Part shown: positions 37,282-51,420 of the stretch, one piece after another
Position numbering within the stretch: position 1 is the first letter of the stretch
Layout of the letters: every line of letters starts with the position of its first letter
From: Rhamnusium bicolor
Taxonomy: Eukaryota; Arthropoda; Insecta; Coleoptera; Cerambycidae
Assembly (NCBI GenBank): GCA_029963845.1
Contig: JANEYF010003854.1
Span: 310,001 to 374,000 of the forward strand
Reading direction: 5' to 3'
DNA: 64,000 nucleotides
Translations under genes and position numbers: made by a program
Notes under the pieces: model-generated
Databases searched by the model: none
What the model was told of the DNA's origin: nothing
What the model saw: only the letters and a program-made list of their open reading frames with translations

Positions 37282-38030
37282 ATGGCGACATCTGGTGTTC
37301 ATAATCATATTGTTGTGATGGTTATAGAAATCTGTAATATTCGAGGAATCTTTGCCGAACAATTTTCGAGGAAATAATTCCGTAATAGGTGTATGTCTTG
37401 TTATATTTTTGATATATTCGAATGGTATTATTATCAGGGCGATTTTCATTTTTTTTTTAATGATTTAATATATCGATCGGTAATGCTACCATCTGTCGGG
37501 GTAAGTTGAAAGTTGAAATTTTTTTGATAATATTCTTCTTCTGTTTACGTGTGCAGAAAGATGAAATCTCTTTGTTTGTAAATTGTATGTGAATTTATTC
37601 GTTAATAAGAAATAGAAATGTTCTTTTTGTAAAAGTTGGAAGATATCAATTTTTTTTAATAATATTTCTTTACGAATCTGTGGCTAATTTCATTTCGTTG
37701 TTATAGGTTTACTATAAAAATTGATTTTCGATAATTTAACGAAATCTATCATGATCGATTTCTCTATATATGACCGGTTGTATGTTTCATTTGTTAATAC
37801 TTGTGGGATACGATTTTCCGATAAACATAAAAAGCTTGTTGGGAATTCTTTCTTATCGGGATGATGAATAAATAATAGATAAGAATTGTCGTGTTAGGTG
37901 AAATGTAATGTAGTTCTAAAGTAGTTGACATGTGACAGTTGATGTCTATTGTCAATGATCATTAATAAATGAATTAAAAAATATCATTTGCTATCGATGG
38001 GTCTTGACATTACTTATTAATTAACATGTA
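37282..38030. repeat. module a, second copy
   Basis: Diverged copy of 31,090-31,895: CGACATCTGGTGTTCATAA, GCTACCATCTGTCGGGG and TTTCTCTATATATGACCGG are shared in the same order and orientation. It lies a few hundred bp upstream of the candidate untranslated exon ending at 36,954. Confidence 0.7.
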
Positions 38031-41000
38031 TGAAGGGAATGTGAAGTGAGTATATTATAGTTGTGATACGTGGATAATTAATATTTAATTTTCTTTTTTT
38101 TTTTTAGGTTATCTTGATGTCCCTATTAAATTATGAATATTATTGGAAATTACATATTTAACGGAATGTATAAACGTTTCTGGTTTTATTTGGGATCGCC
38201 GAAATTTTTTTTTTTTTTTTTTGAAAAGAATTAGATGCAAGAGAAATGTGTGTCAATGAAAAATTTTTTGGAAAATTTAGTTGAAACAGTCGAAAGGACA
38301 GATCTATCCTTGTTCGTGTTGAAGCTGAGGTTTTTTTTTTATAATGTTAAATAAAATATTTTTTTTTATTGTTGTTATTACGAATAGAGGCCATATTAAA
38401 TATTAAAATTTTATTAATTTGGTGTTTTATTGGTGTTGTTATGTGTATAATAGGTATGTTTCGATTTGAAGCATATACGATGTCTTAGATCGTTGGTAAG
38501 ACTTATCCGGAGGTTGTTTCATTGTAGAAATTCTTTAAAGATCGTATGCCAAATATGCTTACGGTGCACATGTATCTGCAAATATCATTGAATAGGCATG
38601 CGACCATCGGAAAATTTTGATAATCAAAAAACCACTATGATAAGCTCGTTTATTGTGATCGTTGGAAGAAATTATGTGTTAAATACTCATATTTTCCAAG
38701 GAAAAATTGAATATAGTCTCTATTAAACAATAAAGATTATGACTTATTAAGTTACAATTGAAAATAGTTAGTGTGTGGCATTGAATATTTAATAATATTA
38801 AATTTTGTCATATTTCTTCAAAAATTATTGAGATATCGGAATGAAATCCATACAACGGTGCATATTTCATCTCTTCATTCTATTCAGATGTGTACCAGTG
38901 AACGAAGATATTCTTTTCATAAAAATAGAGCATCACTAATACTTTGAGTTATATGTATTTTCATTTTTGTTATTAATTATCATTACTATTAGCCGATGAG
39001 GAAAAAAAATTTTCGTTCTAAAACGAAATTCATTTTGAAATCGTCGAAACAAAATTGAATAGGATAATTGTTTTTCTCCATCGACATAATTTGCAATGGA
39101 GAGATAGACAGTTTATAGTATAGAGATTACATAGTTTACATTTTATGAATTTTATAAGAATATGCAATGTAATTTTTGGAAAAGTTTGCACCTCTCATCC
39201 CAAACGGCAAGTATTTTTAGTTATAACAGTATGTCACAAATGTGTATTGTTTCGATATATTCTATCGAATTATTATATTTTCATTGTAGACGTCCTATTG
39301 ATGTCTAATAATATTTTTGTAAAAAAAAAGAACACATTTTAAATTTAAACTATTTTAATATGAAAAAGAAATGAATAAGTGAACAGTATTTGAACAGTCG
39401 ATTTATAAATTAAATGTATTATACAAATGCAACGGTATATTTCTAAATTAGAAATGAAAAAATTATTAAAAAAAATAACAATTCTGACATTATTATGTAG
39501 ATGAGAACAGTAATGAGTGGTATGAATAATGAAGGAAATGTAGAGTTGTACAAAAAGAAGTGTGAAAATCTTAAAAGCTTACATAATTATTTCTGTGTGA
39601 TGAATAGCAGAAAAATTTAGAACGTGTGGTTTGGTATTATAATTTAAAAGAGTTTAAGTTGCATCTAATCGATTTAATTGAAAAAATTGATAAATTGAAT
39701 TCGGAATTGTTCTGCTAGACTGCCAAAAGAAACAAATTCAATAATGTTAATAGCAATAAATAAACAATATTAATGTATCTGTATTAAATAATAACAGGTA
39801 ATTGAAGAAGTAAAAAAGAAATTGGAAAATACGATTGGCCTACTTGCGTATCATTGCCGTTTAAAGTTAAAATGAGGGAAAAAATGCTCGGAAATAAATA
39901 ATATAAAATTTTAACTCTTACGGAAGAAATACCGAGTGAAAGAAGAGAGAAAAAAGTAAATGGCGAGAGAGAGAGAAATATTAAAGGAAAAGAATAGATA
40001 GCAAATGGCCCATCGTACTTAATAGTTTTACATTTTTTTAAATTATTTTCTTATTACATACATCATATGTGGGTGTAGATGCCGCAATATAAAAGTTTTC
40101 AGGTTATTTGTGTGTTTGAAAGAGAACATGTAAATTTTATACTGGAATCCTCTATGTTGCGGCAACTGCATCATTTTGATGATTGTTACAATATTTGGCT
40201 ATCGAATAATTATTATGATGATATTTTGAAAATATTTATGTATGTTGGCGATCGATGTTGTTTGTATATAAGTTAGTGGCGTCCCTTTGAAATTGTGTGT
40301 GTTTGTGTGTGGGGAAGAATTTCTTGCTCCTAACCATTATGGACTTGATGATTTCATCGAAACGTGTATGCATATTCTTGCAAACTTGAATTTTCCAATG
40401 TAGTTTGTTGATGAGATGATTCACTTGCCGGAAGAAATAATCTGGAAAGTTAAATGTGAAATAGTAAAATCGGTTTGAAAGTGGTTGCATTCAAAAAATG
40501 TGGAAAGTATAATTGCTGAATGGAGAAATGAAGAATAAAGAGTTGGCCATTAGAGATCAGAGTAATAGTGTGGCAAATTTTGGTGTATGTTTACAAATGA
40601 ACATTATGTGTGGGTCGAATTTTTCAAATTACATACTGGGAAATATTAAATTGACATCTATGGGAAAGGATCTGTGGAAAATGGAAAATAAATTATAATT
40701 AATACAATATCTCTATATGTAGTAATTTTCAAAAAAATGGTAAATTAGACTTTAAAAATATAAGAAATAATATATTGCATTACCTGATATTGTATAAACG
40801 ATACCAAATGATGTACTTATGGGTCTTATTTTATTTTTCCAAATTTAGTTCTTGTTCTCGCAAGATAACAAAAAAGTCTATCGGTTTTGGGCCGATTTAA
40901 TATGTAGAGAAAGTGCTGTGAAATATTGATTTTTCTTTCTTTTTTTACACCTAAGAATCGTGCGAGGATCTTATTTATCTATTAATGTCTCTCGGTTCCG

Positions 41001-42100
41001 CTAATGTCTTGCTTTGTTCGGATCGAGGATAAATTTCTTCATGTCTTGTCGAAGAGATGGTGTGGTATAGGTGTATGATAGGTCCATTTCGGTGATATAT
41101 TTGGAAAAACAGAAGTATCGTTTATATAATTTGTAAGTTTTTGATATGTATCGTATGAATGTGTAAATTTTTTTTATACATTCTCATATCCACACAGAAG
41201 ATAATATTATTCTGATGGATGGAGGTGATGGTGGTAGAAATACTTCTTCTTCTTCTCTAAAAGTGTAAGTATGATTTTAAAAATATTAATTCATATGAGA
41301 TGAGAAAAATATTATATATTGTATTATCTAATTACCATTTAATAATAGAGTCGGTTACGGGTCCGTCAAGTTTATCATATTGGAATGATCGTCTCTATTG
41401 TAGAACCTTGAAAAATTCATGGCCGAAATTGCATAGTTACGTTTCGTTGAACGTGAATGGTTGGTGAATGTAGAGATGATGTTTTTTCCATATCCTGAAA
41501 TGTCAAATATAAATTTGAAAAAGGTATTCTGATTGGGAATATAATGCAGTATACCCCGTGCTTGTCTATGTGGATGATGTCGCCAATCGAAATGGACGTC
41601 TCGTTAATTAACCGAAGGGAATAGGGGTACAATTTCTATTAGAAACATAATTTTGAACGTTGTACAATAATTATAGCAGACTTAATCGATAACATGAATA
41701 ATATCACAGTTATTTAATACAGAATACATTATGATTAATCTTTCAGCACCATTCATCGGATCAAGATTTCTCACCAAGATTTAGAAAAAAAAGCTAAATA
41801 AAATTTAGCAAAACCGAACCATGTGTAAATCTGGTGGTGAGATTTTGTCCCATTCAATCATCATTTATTCAATCCTGCTTTGTCAAAAAGTAAATTAATA
41901 TATATTGTGGAATTGTGCAAATTAAATACAAATTATATTATGTGATGTTTGTTTTATTTTCTGTTTTATTTATATGTAAGTAATCGTTAAAAATTAATAG
42001 AAATTATTTTGAATTTATATATATATATTTATGGAAATTATAGAATAAGTTTACATCTGCTGTAGATGTAGTCTTCACCAAGTAATAATATTCGATAAGC
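38031..42100. other. long AT-rich stretch without a supported gene
   Basis: Frames at 40,079-40,276, 40,236-40,490 and 40,513-40,698 overlap or lack motifs. No exon with good signals at both ends and a compatible phase could be linked to a gene on the minus strand. Homopolymer T runs near 38,090-38,350 are notable. This may be intron, untranslated or dead cargo of the giant element. Confidence 0.4.
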
Positions 42101-42104
42101 AACT

Positions 42105-42480
42105 CATTAGCTCAATGAGATTTGGGCTCAGTTTTTCCATCTCTCATCGAATTTATGTTGCACATAAATTTCGGGATGGAAAATGGGAGCTTCCCATAAA
42201 GTCGAACCGGACGTGAATTTGGTACGACCTCTCCGGGAAGGAGGAGGTAGTCGTTTTTTTCTTTAAAAATGTTAAAGTAAAAGAAGAGAAAAAGATTTCC
42301 TCTTATCGATAATGAAATTTGATGAGTAATCATAGCTCAATGAGATTTAGGATCGGTTTTCTCATCTCTCACGAAATTTTCTGATTGCAATAAATTTAAG
42401 GGACTGAGAAAGCTTTTCCGTAAAGCCGAACCAAAAATGGTACGACCTCCCCTAGTGAAGAGGGGGGTGGGTGATGGTTC
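42105..42480 (-). repeat. two-copy repeat just downstream of the Rep-helicase stop
   Basis: 42,108-42,255 and 42,332-42,475 share AGCTCAATGAGATTT, TCATCTCTC and GGTACGACCTC in order. They are about 222 bp apart and diverged. They lie some 350 bp beyond the replicase stop codon, in its 3' untranslated or terminator zone. The role is unknown. Confidence 0.6.
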
Positions 42481-42821
42481 GGTTTTGTTTTCCTTCTTAA
42501 ATATTGTTACATATTCAAAAGGAGTAGAAGGTTTATTAATCTCTTAACAGAAAAATGATTTTCTGCCACCACCAAATAATAAAATTTGGCTGGTGTATAT
42601 ATATACGTACGTATGGAATGTCTATTATAATCGAGGGACGGATCACGATCGCAGAGAATAATCCTTCCGATATGCGATCAGAAAGACAGAATGCTATCGT
42701 CTGTATCGTATAACGAAAAAATAATTCTCTACGATCGATTTCCATCTATCATCACTATTATTACAGTAGACATTCGTATATGTACGGCTATATAAGGAAA
42801 AGTTTGCAATTCGATAATGAA

Positions 42822-45800
42822 TCACAAAACCTCTCTGTATACGATGTTTCTCGTATAAACTTCCTCGCTAGGCGGGGCCAGCTTACCTTGTACGGCAGTT
42901 TCCTCTAAGAAAACACGGATGCTCTCAAAGTTACGCGCTCTCGAGAGAGCTACGTATAATTGGCCGTGGGCGAATACCGGCAGAGGCAAGTATATGCCCA
43001 CTTTTTCGAAAGTTTGCCCTTGCGACTTGTTGATCGTTAGGGCGTAAGACAATTTGATTGGAAATTGTCTTCTCTTCATCTTGAAGGGGAGTACATCGGA
43101 GCCGGGTCTCAGATCCATCCTGGGGATGAATATCCGTTCTCCGGTTAATCTGCCAGACGGGTCGATCCTTTCGGCATCGATATATCTGTTTCCCAGCAGT
43201 CTGATTATTAGGCGGGTGCCGTTACACAATCCTCTCTTCAGATTTAGATTTCTCAAGAGCATTATGATGGCGCCGACCTTCACCGTTAACTTGTGTAACG
43301 GTAAGCCGCTCGGATTGAGCGTATTCAAAAACTCGATGGTGTAATTGGCCACTTGAGCGGCGGGATCATCCGTTAGGTCCACGCTGTCTGCGCTGTAGTA
43401 GGTCCTGGAGGGACCCGCTAGCTTGCCGACGATCTCGTCGTTGAGATCGTGACAGGTACTGTTGAGGGGGGTCAGTATCACTTTGTTTGGTAGATCTGCA
43501 TCGTTTGTTGTTGTTGTTGGAGTTGATGATGAGATCACCGAAACAGAAGTCGATGAGAGCCTTCTTGTCGGAGACTATGCATTGTGACGGTATCTTGATG
43601 ATGTTACCGTACAATGTGCGTCGTAAAGGTGGGAGCGTTCCGTTACCTAGCTCTATGAGCCATGCGGAAAAGTGTTGTTCATCACCTCTCGCACGAACGT
43701 TGACTCGCAAGTCGTGTCGTTGGAAAGCGTGAAAATGGCGGCTGCCTTTCACGCAAGAATCTACTATGGTCTGCCGGTTGGCGTTGAGTAGAACGGGTAG
43801 AGTTTGTCGAAAATCTCCCGCGATTATGACCGCCTTGTTGGCGAACGGCCTGTTGTCGGTGGATATGTCGCGAAGACCTCTCTCCACCAGATCGAATATC
43901 GTCTTGTTCACCATCGATATTTCGTCGATTATTATCAACTTGGCGGCCGCTATTAAGCGACCGTCTGTCGACGTGGGTGACACTCCTGTCGTCGTGGTTT
44001 CGTTTACATCCAGAGGTATCTTGAACCGTGAATGCAACGTTCTGCCGCCCTTGAGGAGGGAGGCTGCCAGGCCGGTGGGGGCCATGGCGATTAGGGGCGT
44101 ATCCTCTCCGCGGAGGACGCTTATCAATGTTTGGAACAGGAAAGATTTTCCCGATCCGGCTGCTGCGTCGAGCAAAAACAGGCGATTCGGAGCGCGAGGG
44201 TCGTGAACGGCGTTCATGACGGCTTCGAACACTCCAGCCTGTTCCGGATTCAGAAGATTTGTTAGGCGTTCGCCTTCCTCTCTTTCCGCTTCGATGTCGA
44301 TGACATCGTACGCCGCATTGTGTCGTGTCGTCGTCGTTGTCCATGAATGCGGGCTCGGGTAAACCGAAATCGGACAGTCTGGTACGGTGCAGTAGCAGAA
44401 CCGTCTGAATGGAGCTGAGTGCTCGTCGTACGGCTTCCTCCTGGTCGATTCCGTGCCGGGTGTGATCCTCCGTGAAGGCTTCCCGGAATCGTTCCCAAAG
44501 GGCCGTCTTGTCCGTGATTTCACAGTACAGCAACATGTAGGCGAACATCTGTCTCATGTGATGTGGCATGTGTCTTGCGTTCGCCTCCTGTAAGGCGCGA
44601 ATCCATTCGGCGTCGTCGGCCAAAAGGTTGCGGATCTGACAGGCTTCCAGGAACGTATCGTATACTCTTCCGTCCACGGTACGCACGTCTTCGTAGCTGC
44701 GTGCTCCTCGTACGTGCAATAGTAGCAGACGTAAGTAATACAGTTCCTGTCTACGTACGCTTATAGAGTACATGCGTACGATTATCTTGTCGGCACCTCT
44801 GATCCGTCGTTTCCATCGTCTCTGTGCGGTTTGCCACACGTAATGGTAGGGGATGTCCGTGTAGAGGTACCGATTGGCATCGGCGTCTATCTGATTCAGA
44901 AGAAACCATGCCGTCAGCTGTGTGACTTCGTTCCTCTGCAGTGCTTCGACTTCCAGACCTGGTTGGAATAGAACGATCTGCCTTTGGGGCATGTGAACGC
45001 ACAGACGTATTATCGTGTGCGTGTTCTTGTGAAGAGGGAATTGGTTGATGTGCCAGCTCGCCTCCGGTGGACTCATGTATCGAGCGTTCAGGAAAACTTC
45101 CACTTCGTTATAGTCTACCTGTCGCTGATGATTAGACATCTTCGTGGTCTTGCTGTTGATTGTGATCCACATTAATTCTTACTAAGGCGTGGTCGGTGCC
45201 CTTGAAGAAATATTTGTATAGATACTTGACGCTCTTCACTGTGGCGCAAGCTTCTACATTGATATGACAATTGTATGTCAACAGAGCGTACGGATTGTAC
45301 GGGACGATCCATCTGTTGTCCAACATGTGTTGTTCTCCTGTGGATGAGGTGAAGATGATCGTGGCGCCGTTATTTCGACGACGATACGTCATCCTACCGT
45401 TTTCGTCGATCGTGGTTTCGGCTATGAACGGTTTAGGATAACCTTTGGAGCATTTTCCGTCCACCATGCAGGGACAGTTCGGGTTCAGGACGCCGCAAGG
45501 ACCGTGCACCATATTTCTGGTCACTATGTCGTATAGATCTGGTTCGACATTTCTGTCGGGTATCTCTGCGCTGATAAGCATATCGATCCTTTCGGGATCC
45601 ACCAGTTTGTCCTCGTTCCTGAGAATGGTTAGAATGTGGGCATGCGGTAACCCTCTCTTTTGGAACTCGATCACGTACAGATTCGCTATCGGTACGCCGT
45701 ACGCATTATTTTCTGTTATGTCCCTGATGAATTGATCCAATTTGCATTGGAATATTCTAGACATCAGCATCGGGTGATCGTTGGTTTGATCGCCTCTCGG

Positions 45801-47332
45801 AATGTTCTCCGTGATTTCACGCCATTTCGGATTGGTGGTCATGGTGATGAACAGACTGGGACTGCCGTGGCGTGCGACCACCGCCATGGCGTCTTGAAAC
45901 AGCTGCTGCTGGTGACGGGGACTGCCGATATAGGTGGTCGGTAAGATTATCATCCTGCCCAATGTGGCGGCTTCGTCATCGTCATTTATTCTGCGATTAA
46001 GATAGTCGGCCAGACCGACGTATTGATCCGCTCTCAATCTCTCTTGATTGTTCAAGATATATTTCATTCGGTAGGCCTCTATCTTAATGTAGGCTGCAAC
46101 GATGTATTGTTGCGTTAATTTGCCTCCATATTTGAATCGCTGCTCGTTGTCTCTTATGGCCAGACGATAAGCGTAATATTCGCACAGCGTGATGTTTCTT
46201 TGACCATGATTGTGCGGCATACCAATGCACCAGCCTCGTTCTCCCAAGGGGAAAAGAAGCGGGAATACCAGCGGATCCAATAGTTCGCTCTCTTGACTTA
46301 TAGTCTTGAATCTGCTGGGTTCGTTTCGGACGTATACCTTCAATCCTGGAGCGGGAGGATGATCGATGTTCGAATTGTATACGGCGGCCACTTCCGGAAT
46401 TACCGGCAGATCGAATTGTCTGTTGTTGGCCCCTCGGACTTGCAACAATTCCAAAGTTACCAGGGGCATCCTCAACGGCGGGGCGTCGAGGCGAAGTCTG
46501 ACGGCGTCAGCTCGTAATCTCTCGATGGTCTCCACTTCCAAATCGTAACGATGCCTCAGGTGCATGTACGCTTGAGCATACGGATTCACGTTTCTCAAGA
46601 GATCTTCGATGAGTTCGATTGTTTGGGGCAGCAGATCGTTGTTGTTGTTGACGTTCTGTTGTCTGTGGTGTAGCGCCTCTTCAGGCGTCAGAAAGTATAC
46701 AGGTCCGTACCGTTGTACGGGATCGTTGACATTAATATCCGACAGATGGTGATAAACCTTACCTTGGATCGTGTATACTGGAGGAGCGCGTCCTCTGGGC
46801 AACTGTCGCAGTTTCGCTTCTAGCGATACGAATTGAAAGGCGTAATTGTACCTGAGTACGTTTTGTTTAAAATTCGTCGATTGCGGATGAGTTCTATTAA
46901 AGAGGTTCCTCAATAGATCCGGCATGGGTCGAAATGCTGGTAAAATGACTTTATTATTTTGGCAACATTTGATGTAATCACCTCTGGTCGTTAGTTCCGC
47001 CCTAAAGTGCAATGCTGAACAAAATCTACACATAAGGGTTAAAGGACCTAAATAAGATGAATTGTTACCTCTTAACCTACGCTCGGTGGCCATGAGGTAT
47101 GTGTTGATCGGGTCTCTCTCACGATTCACCACACGCTGAAGATCGGCGATGGCTCGCCAGTCTTCTCGTATGGCGGCACGTTCTCTCTCCCGTTCGTCTT
47201 GACGAATAACATTTTGGACATCCAATAGAATCCCATCGATGTCCATATCGTTGTTTTCGTCTCGCCTAGGAGGGTCGGCAACGGTCGTCGGAATTCTTAC
47301 AGGATTCCTATCGTTTTTTTCCTCAGACGGAT
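42822..47332 (-). CDS. Helitron Rep-helicase, main exon (three frameshifts)
   Basis: This exon encodes the rolling-circle replicase that would nick and unwind Helitron DNA. It starts at the acceptor TTTCAG|AT (47,332). In minus-strand order it shows: a zinc-type motif CRFCSALHF...CC (near 47,030-46,970), the HUH nuclease motif KRGLPHAHIL (near 45,650), the paired catalytic tyrosines YLYKYFFKG (near 45,215), then a Pif1/RecD-type helicase with Walker A AAAGSGKSF (near 44,160), Walker B IIIDEISM (near 43,925), GDFRQTLPV (near 43,805), KSQGQTF (near 43,015) and YVALSRAR (near 42,945). The reading frame changes at about 45,125-45,185, 44,320-44,345 and 43,503-43,520; the last two lie in ACG and TTG triplet runs. 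Otherwise no stop interrupts about 1,500 codons. GC content is well above the flanks. Recent decay and sequencing indels are both possible. Confidence 0.9.
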
Positions 47333-50300
47333 CTGAAAGTTATTATAATTTTTTAGATAATCATCGGGACAAATGAAAAGAAATAAGGGAATTAAATCCG
47401 TTTTATTGCACCTATCGTTGTCTGTATTCGTATGTGATAATAGGCTATGCGATATGCTAGTATCGAAGCATGTGTCCCAGGCCGTACTCCAAAAAGTAAC
47501 TGTCAAATGTGAATGATCGATTATTGCAAGAAAAAAATTTCGGTTGAATTTTGTGAAAATAACTGGATAAATTGTGTGGCTACCCAGGTTTTTTTTTGAA
47601 CGATCCGTAGAATTTTTGCGAACATTTTTCTTCAAAATCAGACGGAAAGTGTAACGGCACATATTAAATTTAAAAAAAAAAAAAATACATAATTGATTTA
47701 TTATAAAATTGTACCTTTATTTTTTATTAATCTCAAAATAATATAACTCTATAGATGGATGATAATTTTTGTATAAAATACGAAAGTTGGTGATCTACTG
47801 TCCATCTGAATCTAGAAGAAAATGTTTCGCAAGCATCGTACGAATCGTTTAAAAAATAACCGATGAGGCGCACCTTTATTTTTGACAAATTTCAATGGAA
47901 ATTTGTTTTGTCTGCACAACTTCTTCATATAATATTAATATACAGATATGATGTCAGAAAATATTGTTCGGGTCCCATGTCCCAATTCGAAGATGTGACT
48001 TAATCTAAATTTCATCAGGCACCGCTAGTACGTGAACTACTCTATTGTAAAGTGTGAATACGATGTATCGATGAAAAGTGTAAAATAAAATAATAAAAAA
48101 AAAAAAAAGAAAAATAGAAGCAATTATGATAATGTAATATTTGGAATTGTATAAATTTACATAACAGTTATGTGAAATGGTCATAATTTAGAAATTGCAA
48201 CATTTAATAAGTATATGTGTTTTAAGTAAAGTTGGTGCATTATTCGTACATAGGTTTCTACGATCATTTTTTAATTGTTAATTTTTGTCGTTGCTGAACA
48301 TTTTAAAATTGTAACGTTTCCTGTGCAAAAATCAGTACGAACGTTTACGGGAAAACTGTAATTATTAATAATAAAGTATTTAGAAATTGAAAGTTGAAAG
48401 AATTGGTAATTATTGAATTTTTTGTCGGTAAATAATCAATACTTTTTTAAAAATCCCATGGAAAATGTGACATTAATAGATTTTTTATTCAAATCCATCA
48501 ATGATGTTTTTTTTTTACAATCATCAGAGCAGGGAAGAAGATGAGAGAAATTAATCCATTTTAATACATTTATTGTTGTTTATATTTGATTGTGATAGTG
48601 GCGGCTTGTGAAATTTATGCTATGCGATATCCTAGTATCGAAGAGTGTGTTCCAAGTCATACTCTTAGGTATAATCGTTGTACCTGAATAAACATTGTTT
48701 ATGGGTAAAAAATTATGCTTAAAATTTGTGGAAATAATTAAATAAATTGTATGACCCACCGGGTTATTTTTTTTTGAACGATCTGTAGAAAATTTGCGAT
48801 ACATTTTTTTTTCAAAATCAGATGGAAAGCACAACTGCAGATATTAAATGTCATAAGAAACATTTTTGATTTATTATAAAATTGCACCTTTCTTTTTTTT
48901 CCTTTTTTTACTTTCAAAACAATACAATTTTATAGAAAACCGATAATTTTTGTACAAAATTTGATAGCCGTCCACCTGAATGTGGAAGAAAAAGGTTTGC
49001 AAGTATTTTAAAAATCGTTTAAAAAGAATATCGAAGAAGCGCACCTTTATTTTTGGTAAATTTCAATGAAAATTTGTCTTGTTCGTAAAACTTTTTCATT
49101 TAATCTTAATAAACGTTATGCCTGAAAATATTATTTGGGTATCGTGCCCCAATCCAAAAATGTGACTTAGTTTAAATTTTTGCCAGGCACCGTTATTGTA
49201 AGGTGTGAATACGATATATCGTTGAAAATTGTTATGAAATGAAAATATATAAAATAAAAAAATTAACAAAAAAAATTAACAGATGCAATTATGAAGATAA
49301 TGTAGCATTTAGAATTATATAAATTCTCATTAGCAATAATTATTTGGAATGATCACAATTTAACAATTACAACATATATATTGTACCGATATGTGAATTT
49401 ATTCGTAATGGAATTATTACGTGTATCACTAATATTCTGCCGTACTGTAAGAAAGGATCGTAACTACAAAAATCATTTTGATATTTTGATGACATTCGTA
49501 TTCTATGGAAATGTAGAAAGTTATGTTACATGTGTACGCCAATGGAAAATATGAATATATGAAATATTTAAATATCGATAATAAATAATGTTAAGTGCAA
49601 AATGTGGTTGATGTAATAATTTATTTGTCTGAAATTGCAATTTTCTTGTACGATCCTTTGCAAACAGAAAATTATTAGAAATTTTGCATGTGTTAAGATC
49701 ATAGAATTTTAGCACTAAGTTTAATATCATCATAAAAGCTTATATACATATTAGAAGTAGATTGAAGAAAGAAGAAATTGGCAATTATGGAATTTTTTGT
49801 CGGTAAATAAGCAATACTTTTTTATAATTCCAACGGAAAATGTGACATTGATAGATTTTCTGTTGATTACGGAAAAAATGAGAGGTAGGCATGTACGTCT
49901 CATATTTATTTTTTTTTTTCCAAATTTACCAATGATAAATGTAATAGTTGTTATTAATGTGCAATAAATGGGGCTTGTGAAAGGAAATTTTTTTTTGTGC
50001 CCGTCTAGAGAGTTAATCGATGATTCTGGACAATTTTATGAGCAGAAAAGGTATGTGTATCAAGTGTCCAGCCTGAAAAAAATTTTTTTGATAATCATCG
50101 GGTCAGGGAAGAAGATAAGAAAAATTAATCCATTTTATTACACTTATTGTTGTTTGTATTTGTATGTGACAGGGGCGGCTTGTGAAATTTATGCTATGCA
50201 ATATTCTAATATCGAAGCATGTGTTCCAAGCCATGCTCCTGGGCATAACTGTTGAACCTGAATAAATATTGTTTGTGGATAAAAAATTACGCTTAAAATT

Positions 50301-51420
50301 TGTGAAAATAATTGGATAAATTGTGCGACCCACCAGGTTAATATTTCAAACGATTTGTAGAATATTTGTGAAAAATTTTGTTTCAAAATCAGATGGAAAA
50401 TACAACTGTAGATATTAAATTTCATAAAAATCGTTTTTGATTTATTATAAAATTACACCTTTTTTTTTTTATTTTCAAAATATTATAATTTTAAAGAAAA
50501 CCGATAATTTTTGTATAAAATTTGATAGTCATCCACCTGAATGTGGAAGAAAAAGTTTCGTAAGTATTTTAAAAATCGATTAAAAAGAAAATCGATGCGG
50601 CACACTTTTACTTTTGGAAAATTTCAATGGAAATTTTTTTTGTCCCTAAAACTTCTTTATTTAATTTTAATGAATATTATGTCTGAAAATATTATTTGGA
50701 TATCGTGCCCCAATCCAAAAATGTGACTTGGTCTAAATTTTTGTCAGGCACCGTTATTGTAAGGTGTGATTACGATATATCGTTAAAAATTGTTGTAAAA
50801 TGAAAATGTATAAAATAAAAATTTTAATGGAAGCAATTATGAAGATAATGTAGTATTTAGAATTATATAAATTCACATTAGCAATATATTTAAAATATAT
50901 ATTTATTAAGCAAAGTCAATTTATTATTTACACATAAATTACTATGCGTATATAATTATTGCCAACTTTGTACATTTTAAAATTGTAATTTAGAATGTTA
51001 ACGTATTCCCTGTGGAAATTATTATGAACGTCTGGAGAAAATGTATAATTATTTATGATAAAATAGAAAGTAGAAGTTGAAAGAAGAAATTGTGAATAAT
51101 GAATTTTTTGATGGTAAATAAGCAATATACATTTTTTTTTTATAATTCCCATGAAAATGTGGAACTGACAGATTTTTCAATAGTCATGGAGAAATGAAAG
51201 TTACATACATGTTACATTCGTTAAATTTTTTTTTTGAATCTATCGGTGATAATCGTAATAATTGTTAATGTACAATATATAAATTGGATAATTGTGAGAG
51301 GAAAGTCAATTTTCTTGGACCCACCTAGAAAGTTAACCGATTCTAGTCAATTTTGTGAGTGGAAATAGCACGTATACCGAGTGTCCAACATAGAAAGTAG
51401 TGACATAATAAGGGACGGCA
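47290..51420 (-). repeat. tandem repeats of 1.2-1.6 kb inside the replicase intron
   Basis: Three related blocks begin near 47,300, 48,530 and 50,090 (shared TGTGTTCCAAGCCATGCTCC-like and AATCCATTTTATTACAC-like segments). Linking segments near 48,400, 49,760 and 51,075 share TTTTTTGTCGGTAAATAA-like sequence. A fourth diverged block (about 52,230-52,760) precedes the second exon. The first and fourth blocks each end in the acceptor of a coding exon, so the array may derive from intron-exon duplications whose other exons were lost. Frames of 75-120 codons within the blocks are not conserved as protein. Confidence 0.65.

Noticed and set aside
41198..41264. Plus-strand 67-bp exon with good acceptor and donor (MDGGDGGRN frame)
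   Set aside because: All other supported genes of the element are on the minus strand, no partner exon was found, and one short isolated exon is within chance in AT-rich DNA.
47297..47662. 121-codon frame preceding the replicase exon, with similar frames near 48.6 and 50.2 kb
   Set aside because: It overlaps the start of the replicase exon in another frame. Similar frames in the other intron blocks change by frameshifts, so the similarity is at DNA level.
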